From contig UQUZ01000058.1 of the NCBI GenBank assembly GCA_900544375.1, positions 1 through 10,833 on the forward strand: DNA of 10,833 bases, read 5' to 3'. The notes under the pieces were generated by a model. The model saw nothing but the letters and a program-made list of their open reading frames with translations. It was not told the DNA's origin and did no database searches. The position numbers and the translations under genes were made by a program. Shown here piece by piece: positions 5,164 through 10,833 of this stretch (position 1 is the stretch's first letter; every line of letters begins with the position of its first letter). The stretch comes from an uncultured Oscillospiraceae bacterium (lineage in GTDB: Bacteria > Bacillota > Clostridia > Oscillospirales > Acutalibacteraceae).

Positions 5164-6906
5164 TTATGATATTTGATTCTTTTTCCGCGTCACCGTCAAT
5201 ACGGCTACTGCAACAGCCGCCAGGCCGAACGGAATCAGGCCGAGTACCCGCTCGCCCGTATCAGCAATAGAGGGCGTGGGCGCCTCTTCTGCGGAAGGAG
5301 CGGCGCTTTCCTCTGGGGCAGGCGTGGGCTGCTCCGGTTGCGTTCCCTCTGGAGTGGGTTCTGGCCCATCCGGCTCTTGTGCAGGAGGCTCCTGAGAATC
5401 CGGCTCTTCCGGCCGCTCTGCTTGGATCAAAGTCAGCGCGCCGGTTTGCGGGTCCACCCGCATGAACTGGCTGTAATCCCCTGCCGCCTGCACAGTGCGC
5501 TGCGTATCCGAGAGGCAAAGCCACAAGATAAATTCCATCACCTGTGTATCATAGATGTAGCCCACATGCTTTAAATCTTTCAAAAACCATGTCTGCTCCG
5601 GCAAAAGGCAGGTGGAGGCGTCGATCACGCGATCTCCGGAGAGGTGGTTGTGCGTAGCATCTTGGCAGGAAGTATGCTTCTGCTGATAATCGGCCGGCAG
5701 TGTTTCATCTAAGAATGCACAGGTTGCATAGCCTGAGGTATATTTCGTATCGATCACGTTATCATTTTGCTCCCGGTAAGAGGGCGTAAGCGGCACACCC
5801 TGCAAATTATAGTGGGAAACAACATTGATCTTCGTCCCCGTTTCCATCGCGGCCCGAAACAGCTCCGGCAGCTTCTCCTGCACCTGATAATGATATGCAT
5901 CAATCCGTGCAATCAGCTGTGCATCCGTTTTTTCGTCGAGCAAATAAGCCTTTGCCTCCTCATAATCCTCCAGGGCAATTAAATCCCAAATGCCCGGCAT
6001 CGTCACAAAGGTATCCTGGAATACTTCATCATAAACGCGGCCCTTTAGATTTGCCACCAGCTCATCGAGCACTGGGAGTAGAATATCGATCACACCGGCC
6101 TGATCAAGCGCGTCGAGCAGGAGATTCACCACCTGCTGCCCCGCAACCTCCTTGAGAATTCGAATCAAGGCGTCTTTATGGAACTCGATCTTGCCCGTGA
6201 AGAGATCCCCCACGATGGTCGTCCCTGTAAAGGCGGAAGACAGCATGGTATAATTATCAATATCCTCACTTCCATACTGTGCAAGATAGGCGGCAATGAT
6301 CGTCCCTCCCATGCTGGAGCCAATCAAGTTTACTTTATCATGGCCAGTTTCGCGCTTTGCTCGCTCCACATAGCCACGCAGTTCTTTCGCATGAGCCATG
6401 GGGTCGAGCCGCCAGTCGTAGTTAAAATAATATACGTGATCGGCGCCTATTTTCGCAGCGGCCGCACGCACAATGGCAGGCTCGTTGGTCAGGTAACCTT
6501 CCTCATTGACAAACTCCGGATAGTTCGCCATTGATTCCGGATAGACCGTAGTGGTAATCGCATAACGGCTGCTCCCATCCGGTTGACAAGCGAGCGGCTC
6601 CAGCAGGGCATACACGGCAGGCAGCACCTCGTCGCCAAGCGTTTCATAGTCCTTTGTAACAGCAAAGCGTGCAACCGGGCCCGCAATTTTACCCACGAGC
6701 TCCAAAATCGCCTGCGTGTCAGGTGCAAACACCTGTTTTTCCCGTTCCGTGCCCGCATCCATCACCAGCGGCCATGCATTCATTCCGCTGACGACGATCA
6801 GCGGCGCCGTATCACAATTGCCCACAGCAAAGGCCGCCGGTATTCCCCCCATCAACAGCAGCACAGCCAAAAGCAAACAGATTACCTGACGACACTTTTT
6901 TTTCAT
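5164..6906 (-). CDS. exported LCAT-like alpha/beta hydrolase with C-terminal surface anchor
   Basis: This is a 580-residue protein. A Sec signal peptide covers 1-27 (KKKCR, long hydrophobic core, AFA cleavage). The hydrolase domain spans about 33-490: a first strand APLIVVSGMNAWP, YDWRLDP at 163-169, a nucleophile elbow G196-S-S198-M-G200, and plausible partners D425 (GDRVID) and H447 (LKHVGY). This layout fits the lecithin:cholesterol acyltransferase/lipase family, so an extracellular esterase, lipase or acyltransferase is likely; the substrate is unknown. Residues 496-545 are a Pro/Glu-rich stalk. The end is ADTGE, a hydrophobic segment (about 553-573) and RKKNQIS, which resembles a sortase signal but lacks LPxTG, so it may instead be a plain membrane anchor. 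ATG 6906 follows a GAGGGAGAG-type ribosome-binding site and sits about 30 nt after a strong promoter; the longer open frame upstream includes the promoter itself. Confidence 0.82.
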   Translation of the reverse strand: MKKKCRQVICLLLAVLLLMGGIPAAFAVGNCDTAPLIVVSGMNAWPLVMDAGTEREKQVFAPDTQAILELVGKIAGPVARFAVTKDYETLGDEVLPAVYALLEPLACQPDGSSRYAITTTVYPESMANYPEFVNEEGYLTNEPAIVRAAAAKIGADHVYYFNYDWRLDPMAHAKELRGYVERAKRETGHDKVNLIGSSMGGTIIAAYLAQYGSEDIDNYTMLSSAFTGTTIVGDLFTGKIEFHKDALIRILKEVAGQQVVNLLLDALDQAGVIDILLPVLDELVANLKGRVYDEVFQDTFVTMPGIWDLIALEDYEEAKAYLLDEKTDAQLIARIDAYHYQVQEKLPELFRAAMETGTKINVVSHYNLQGVPLTPSYREQNDNVIDTKYTSGYATCAFLDETLPADYQQKHTSCQDATHNHLSGDRVIDASTCLLPEQTWFLKDLKHVGYIYDTQVMEFILWLCLSDTQRTVQAAGDYSQFMRVDPQTGALTLIQAERPEEPDSQEPPAQEPDGPEPTPEGTQPEQPTPAPEESAAPSAEEAPTPSIADTGERVLGLIPFGLAAVAVAVLTVTRKKNQIS

Positions 6907-6940
6907 AATTCTCTCCCTCTTTCCCAAATCTCTCATGAAA

Positions 6941-6969
6941 AGATTACATGATTTTATTTGAATTGTCAA
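6941..6969 (-). promoter_or_regulatory. sigma-A promoter of the surface hydrolase gene
   Basis: On the minus strand a consensus -35 TTGACA (6964-6969) and -10 TAATCT (6941-6946) are separated by 17 nt. Transcription would begin about 28 nt before the ATG at 6906. This is the best promoter in the window and argues that the hydrolase is expressed independently of pcrA. Confidence 0.8.
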
Positions 6970-6977
6970 TAAAGACG

Positions 6978-7032
6978 GTAAAAGAAATCACCGCGGATGC
7001 ATCTTCCTTGCATACCGCGGCGATGTTTCTGT
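6978..7032 (-). terminator. intrinsic terminator of pcrA
   Basis: CCGCGG-ATGCA (6991-7001) pairs with TGCAT-A-CCGCGG (7009-7020) with one bulged A and a 7-nt loop. The stem is extended by ATC/GAT and an A/T arm. On the minus strand it runs into TTTCTTTTA, a good T-run. It separates pcrA from the hydrolase promoter immediately downstream. Confidence 0.8.
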
Positions 7033-7090
7033 AAAAGATTTTGTAAAACCGGCGTCTCGCCCGAATCACTTTTGCGATTTCACTCAGGGC

Positions 7091-9442
7091 TTACCCCTTG
7101 GTCAATCGAGCAAAATTGGCCATCAGCTTTTTGGTGCCTGCTTTTTCAAAGGCGATCTCCAGCAGCGTATCATTGCCCATCGGCTGTGCGGAGAGCACAA
7201 CGCCCGTTCCAAATAGCTTGTGCCCCACCGTATCGCCCACCCGGTAGGAGCCCGCAGGCGCAGAGGGCTTAGGCGCCGCCGGGCCAAAGGAATGGTCAAA
7301 CGTTTTCTTCGGCTTTGCGGCACGCTGTACAGAGGGCTTCTGCTGGGAGAGCGTGACCTTGCGCTTCTCTTCCACAAGCCCCTCCGGAATCTCCTCTAAA
7401 AAAGGTGAGGGCGCGTTGTGGCTCGTGCTGCCGTAGAGCATACGTGTGCGCGCGTGCGTCAGATACAGCCGCTCTTTGGCGCGCGTAATGCCCACATAGG
7501 CAAGCCTACGCTCCTCCTCCATTTCACTGGCAGAGTAGAGCGATTGGATGCCGGGGAAAATTCCCCTCTCCATCCCCGGGATGAATACCACCGGGAATTC
7601 CAAGCCTTTGGCGGAGTGCAACGTCATGAGGACAACGGTATCCGCCTCCTCATTATAATTATCAATATCCGTCATCAAAGCGACCTCTTCGAGGAAGCCA
7701 TTGAGATCGCCCTCTTCGTTATCCTCACTGTAGCGCAGAAGGTTGGAGGAAAGCTCCTGGATATTCTCCAGCCTGTCCTGATAGGTTTCACGATCCAACG
7801 CAAGGGAGTCGAGGTAGCCCGTATCTCGCATTGCCTTTTCAAACAGCTCGTTGAGCGGCAATTCCTCCGCCGCCTCGGCAAGCCCATCAATGATCTGGGT
7901 GAATGCCCGCAAACGCGGCGCAGCCCGCACCAACTGCTCATATTCATCCGCATGGGAAATCACTTCGTAGAGGCTCAGGCCCAGCCCGGCCGCAATCTGT
8001 GCGGCATGGTTGATGGTAGTTGCGCCGATGCCGCGTTTAGGCTCGTTGATAATCCTGCGCAGGCGGATATTATCCGCCGGATTACTGATTACAGAAAGAT
8101 AAGCAAGCGCATCGCGAATCTCCTTGCGCTCATAGAAACGGTGGCCGCCGATCACACGGTATGGCACGCCCATACGCACAAAAGTGCGCTCAATTGCGTT
8201 TGACTGGGCGTTCATTCGATAAAGAACCGCATGATCGCTCCATTTTCTCCCTCCCTTGACGGAATCCATAATGGTATCTGCGATAAAGGTGCTTTCCTCC
8301 TGCTCGTCAAAGGCGTTATCCACCACAATTTTTTCCCCGGGGCCGTTCGCTGTCCAGAGATTTTTGCCCTTTCGCTCTGTGTTATGGGAAATAACAGCAT
8401 TGGCTGCATCCAAAATATTCTGAGTGGAGCGGTAATTCTGCTCCAGGCGGATCACTTTTGCCTTATGATACTGCTCCTCAAAGGAGAGAATGTTCTCTAT
8501 TGTAGCGCCTCGAAAGCGATAAATGCTCTGATCGTCGTCGCCCACCACGCAGAGATTGCCGCTGCCTCCGGCCAGCAGGCTGGTAAGCCGATACTGTGCA
8601 TGGTTGGTGTCTTGGTACTCATCCACCATCACATAGCGAAAGCGGTTTTGATAGCGGGTGCGCACCTCCTCGTTTTCCTCCAGCAGCTTCACCGTATTGA
8701 CAATCATATCGTCAAAGTCCATTGCATCTGCATCCCGCAACAGCTTCTCATAAAGCCGGTAGGCTTCGCCAATCTTGCGCAAGCGCACATCGTCGCCCGC
8801 ATCGTTCAGATAGTCTTCTGGGGAGATGAGGCTATCCTTTGCATGGCTGATCTCATGCAAGAGCGTTTTGTGGGAGAGCATTTTATCATCAATGTTGAGC
8901 AGCCTCTGGCATTCCTTCATCACACGCTTAGAATCATCCGTATCATAAATCGTAAAGTGGCTGGTATAACCAATGCTTTCCCCATCCCGCCGCAAAATGC
9001 GGGCGCAGGTGGAATGAAAGGTGCTTGCCCATATATCCTGCCCATCCGGGCCGAGCATTGCCTCCAGCCGCTCTTTGAGCTCACCGGCCGCCTTATTGGT
9101 AAATGTAATTGCAAGAATTTGCCACGGCTTCGCAGGGCGAACAGCCAATAAATCCGCGATCTCATCGGTATATTCCTGTGTGCCGTCGCGGTATTCCTCC
9201 AGCATACGGATTTCTTCTTCCGTGAGAGATACCGAAAATTCCCGAGCGCCATATGCGCATCCATATTTCACAATATTGGCAATCCGGTTGACGAGCACAG
9301 TCGTCTTTCCGCTCCCTGCCCCCGCCAAAATCAACAAAGGACCCTCTGTGGTAAACACAGCCTCCCTCTGCATCGGATTCATACGTGAAAATTCTTTTTC
9401 CATAACCTGCCTGCGCAGGGCCTGCAATTGCTCCTGAGTCAT
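7091..9442 (-). CDS. pcrA: ATP-dependent DNA helicase PcrA (UvrD/Rep family, SF1)
   Basis: This is a 783-residue 3'-5' helicase, acting in nucleotide-excision repair, removal of RecA filaments and resolution of replication-transcription conflicts. All SF1A motifs are visible: Q motif MNPMQ (21-25), Walker A AGAGSGKTT (40-48), motif Ia AITFTNKAAGE (111-121), Walker B DEYQDT (274-279), motif III VGDDDQSIYRFRG (300-312), QNYRST, TLHSAKGLEFPVVF and RRLAYVGITRAKERL. The C-terminus carries the Tudor-like RNA-polymerase-binding fold (GDTVGHKLFGTGVV). Residues about 60-104 are an acidic insertion between Walker A and motif Ia compared with the Bacillus-type enzyme. ATG 9442 has a weak ribosome-binding site (GGCGG). 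It starts 49 nt after the glycosyltransferase stop, and no convincing promoter was seen in the gap, so co-transcription is likely. Confidence 0.97.
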   Translation of the reverse strand: MTQEQLQALRRQVMEKEFSRMNPMQREAVFTTEGPLLILAGAGSGKTTVLVNRIANIVKYGCAYGAREFSVSLTEEEIRMLEEYRDGTQEYTDEIADLLAVRPAKPWQILAITFTNKAAGELKERLEAMLGPDGQDIWASTFHSTCARILRRDGESIGYTSHFTIYDTDDSKRVMKECQRLLNIDDKMLSHKTLLHEISHAKDSLISPEDYLNDAGDDVRLRKIGEAYRLYEKLLRDADAMDFDDMIVNTVKLLEENEEVRTRYQNRFRYVMVDEYQDTNHAQYRLTSLLAGGSGNLCVVGDDDQSIYRFRGATIENILSFEEQYHKAKVIRLEQNYRSTQNILDAANAVISHNTERKGKNLWTANGPGEKIVVDNAFDEQEESTFIADTIMDSVKGGRKWSDHAVLYRMNAQSNAIERTFVRMGVPYRVIGGHRFYERKEIRDALAYLSVISNPADNIRLRRIINEPKRGIGATTINHAAQIAAGLGLSLYEVISHADEYEQLVRAAPRLRAFTQIIDGLAEAAEELPLNELFEKAMRDTGYLDSLALDRETYQDRLENIQELSSNLLRYSEDNEEGDLNGFLEEVALMTDIDNYNEEADTVVLMTLHSAKGLEFPVVFIPGMERGIFPGIQSLYSASEMEEERRLAYVGITRAKERLYLTHARTRMLYGSTSHNAPSPFLEEIPEGLVEEKRKVTLSQQKPSVQRAAKPKKTFDHSFGPAAPKPSAPAGSYRVGDTVGHKLFGTGVVLSAQPMGNDTLLEIAFEKAGTKKLMANFARLTKG

Positions 9443-9491
9443 TATGCACCGCCTAAACTATGTAAATATGGAACCCTATTTTGATGAACTT

Positions 9492-10436
9492 CTATTTTTT
9501 TAAAAATGTTTCAATCCGATATCGAGGGCGCGCCTTCACTTCACTATAAATTTTGCCGATATATTCTCCCACCACGCCCAAACAGAACAACTGGATTCCG
9601 CCCAGCAGCCAGATGGAGCAGATAATTGCCGTCCAGCCGCTGACTGCAACGCCGCAGATTTTGGAAATCAAAGCATATAACAGCCCGATCACACTTAGGC
9701 ATCCAATCAGGATACCAGCCGCAGAAATAAGCCGCAAGGGCCGCACGCTGAAGGAAGTAATACCGTCCATCGCAAAGGCAAGCATTTTGCGCAGCGGATA
9801 TTTCGATTCCCCCGCATAGCGTTCACTGCGGTCATAATATACATAGTCGGTAGAATACCCAATCAGCGGAACGATCCCGCGCAAAAACAGGTTGACTTCC
9901 TTGTATTCCGACAAGGCGTCCAGCGCCCGCCTGCTCATCAGCCGGTAATCCGCATGGTTATAAACCGTTTCCACCCCAAGTAGATGCATCACCTTATAGA
10001 AGCCGAGTGCGGTCGTCCGTTTGAAAAAGGTATCTGTCTCCCGCTTATTGCGCACACCGTAAACGATATCTGTGCCTGCATTGAATTTATCAATAAATGC
10101 CTCAAGAATATGGATATCATCCTGCAAATCCGCGTCCATAGATACCGCACAATCGCAATATTTACGTGCCTCCATCAAGCCGGCCATCAGTGCGTTTTGA
10201 TGGCCACGGTTATGCGCAAGCTTTAGGCCGCATACAAAAGGATTTTCCCGATGCAGCGTTTCAATTTTCTCCCAGGTGGTATCCTTACTACCATCATCCA
10301 CCAGCAGAATCCGGCTTTCAGGGGCAATTTTTGATTTCCGCTCCAAATCTGCCAAAAGGGGTGTGAGTTCCTCCACTGTATGCTCAATCACTGCCTCTTC
10401 ATTATAACATGGAATGACCAAATATAAGATTCCCAT
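9492..10436 (-). CDS. family 2 glycosyltransferase with two C-terminal membrane helices (GtrB/DPM1-like)
   Basis: This is a 314-residue membrane-bound glycosyltransferase. The GT-A domain shows CYNEE (10-14), DDGSKDT (47-53) and the metal- and donor-binding DADLQDD (101-107), followed by the usual LGFYKVMHLLG and RRALDAL segments. Two hydrophobic helices at about 236-256 and 266-290 precede the conserved EYIGKIYSEVKARPRYRIE tail. This architecture is that of enzymes that move a sugar from a nucleotide donor to undecaprenyl phosphate, supplying a lipid-linked donor for decoration of wall polymers or glycans; the sugar is not predictable. AAGGAGG (10446-10452) lies 9 nt upstream of ATG 10436. 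The partner flippase or transferase is not in the window. It leads pcrA by 49 nt, probably on one transcript. Confidence 0.92.
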   Translation of the reverse strand: MGILYLVIPCYNEEAVIEHTVEELTPLLADLERKSKIAPESRILLVDDGSKDTTWEKIETLHRENPFVCGLKLAHNRGHQNALMAGLMEARKYCDCAVSMDADLQDDIHILEAFIDKFNAGTDIVYGVRNKRETDTFFKRTTALGFYKVMHLLGVETVYNHADYRLMSRRALDALSEYKEVNLFLRGIVPLIGYSTDYVYYDRSERYAGESKYPLRKMLAFAMDGITSFSVRPLRLISAAGILIGCLSVIGLLYALISKICGVAVSGWTAIICSIWLLGGIQLFCLGVVGEYIGKIYSEVKARPRYRIETFLKK

Positions 10437-10668
10437 CCGCTATGACCTCCTTTTTACCAGACAGGGACGCCCTTCATTTTGTACAGCGCGCCTTCTCCCC
10501 ATATGCAAAAATATGCACTGCCTTCAAGCCGCTTTGTGGCCCCCTGCTTAACGACCCTACGCACAGAATGCGGAAACCGGATGCTTTTTCCCTCTTTGCG
10601 GGCAGGCATCCGGATTCTTTCCCTTTTTGAATAGAATTATCACACCATACGCGCAAACCATCCCCCAC
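10437..10668 (-). promoter_or_regulatory. leader region of the glycosyltransferase gene
   Basis: No gene is supported here. An extended -10 element, TGTGATAAT on the minus strand (10636-10644), lacks a clear -35. If used, it gives a leader of about 190 nt containing a hairpin, CCGGATGC (10577-10584) with GCATCCGG (10606-10613), 21-nt loop, and three further pairs after one mismatch. ATATGCA is also repeated at 10501-10517. The leader matches no riboswitch class I recognise, and neither short open frame crossing it has a credible start. Confidence 0.35.
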
Positions 10669-10723
10669 AAAAATGGCGTTGCCGCATCGCGGCAGGAGGC
10701 GTTTCGCGCCGACAGGCATTTTT
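10669..10723. repeat. 55-bp structured repeat, copy 1
   Basis: This copy is identical over 55 bp to 10779-10833, with a period of 110 bp. It can fold as a closing stem AAAAATG (10669-10675) with CATTTTT (10717-10723) enclosing two hairpins, TGCCGC/GCGGCA (10680-10694) and GGCG/CGCC (10698-10710). Both strands end in a T-run after structured sequence, so it could also terminate in either direction. Confidence 0.85.
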
Positions 10724-10728
10724 TCAAT

Positions 10729-10749
10729 GCTTCAAACTTTGTTTGAAGC
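10729..10749. terminator. perfect hairpin between the repeat copies
   Basis: GCTTCAAAC (10729-10737) pairs with GTTTGAAGC (10741-10749) around TTT. It is followed on the plus strand by TATTCTATC and on the minus strand by ATTGAAAAAA. It could be a weak terminator, or part of the repeat unit's spacer. Confidence 0.45.
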
Positions 10750-10778
10750 TATTCTATCATACGAAACGCACCCTTCAT

Positions 10779-10833
10779 AAAAATGGCGTTGCCGCATCGC
10801 GGCAGGAGGCGTTTCGCGCCGACAGGCATTTTT
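10779..10833. repeat. 55-bp structured repeat, copy 2 (reaches the window edge)
   Basis: This is an exact copy of 10669-10723 with the same potential fold: TGCCGC/GCGGCA at 10790-10804, GGCG/CGCC at 10808-10820, and closing stem to 10833. The window ends inside its T-run, so the repeat or an array of it may continue. The bases just before each copy (CCCCCAC and CCTTCAT) are only loosely alike. Confidence 0.85.

Noticed and set aside
7418..8203. 261-codon open frame antisense to pcrA
   Set aside because: Same reason: a shadow of the pcrA coding frame without a known domain.
8231..9151. 306-codon open frame antisense to pcrA
   Set aside because: It lies wholly inside the strongly supported pcrA gene on the opposite strand, has no recognisable protein family, and mirrors pcrA codon structure.
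10606..10635. plus-strand terminator from the GCATCCGG arm and T-rich tail
   Set aside because: There is no plus-strand gene upstream to terminate; the hairpin is better placed in the minus-strand leader.
10474..10719. 81-codon minus-strand frame upstream of the glycosyltransferase
   Set aside because: It begins inside the 55-bp repeat, crosses the leader hairpin, has no family and no Shine-Dalgarno; it is most likely non-coding.
10669..10833. CRISPR array
   Set aside because: There are only two repeat copies, each 55 bp with complex internal folding and a 55-bp spacer that itself holds a perfect hairpin. No cas genes are present in the window.

Overview
The window looks like a chromosomal segment of a Gram-positive, low-to-moderate GC Firmicute, probably a gut-type Clostridia/Oscillospirales member. 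The sequence basis is strong purine-rich Shine-Dalgarno sites ahead of most genes, TTGACA/TATAAT-type promoters with 17-nt spacers, Sec signal peptides and a lipobox of Gram-positive type, and a PcrA-type helicase rather than UvrD/Rep. The lineage guess inside Clostridia is inference.

Layout. On the plus strand, 1-1514 carries a possible truncated reading-frame tail, a small ECF-type RNA polymerase sigma factor, and a single-pass membrane protein that fits the position of its anti-sigma or sensor partner. Everything from 1672 rightwards is on the minus strand, so genes are transcribed right to left. At the right end lies a 397-bp non-coding stretch ending in two copies of a 55-bp structured repeat. 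Reading leftward in transcription order follow a family 2 polyprenyl-phosphate-type glycosyltransferase (10436-9492), the DNA helicase PcrA (9442-7091), an exported LCAT-like alpha/beta hydrolase with a Pro/Glu-rich stalk and a C-terminal wall- or membrane-anchor tail (6906-5164), an inositol-monophosphatase family enzyme (5098-4340), an orphan lipoprotein (3918-3313), an exported protein of unknown function (2938-1910) and a 72-residue two-helix membrane protein (1890-1672).

How the genes relate. PcrA and the monophosphatase are housekeeping. The glycosyltransferase is probably envelope-related and may share a transcript with pcrA (49-nt gap). The hydrolase, lipoprotein, exported orphan protein and small membrane protein form a cell-surface block. 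Three of the promoters proposed here are good sigma-A matches on the minus strand, ahead of the hydrolase, the lipoprotein and the exported orphan.

The most notable structure is a diverged duplication. The last codons of the monophosphatase gene plus its 16-bp-stem terminator (4291-4372) are repeated 1120 bp away (3171-3252), with the stop codon destroyed in the far copy. Each terminator copy is followed at about the same distance by a TTGACT-N17 promoter. The lipoprotein gene is therefore bracketed by direct repeats and looks like an accessory insertion or the remains of a tandem duplication. The second notable structure is the 55-bp repeat at the right edge, which can fold into a two-hairpin cloverleaf closed by an A/T-rich stem. 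I found no CRISPR array, tRNA, rRNA, transposase or recognisable defence system.
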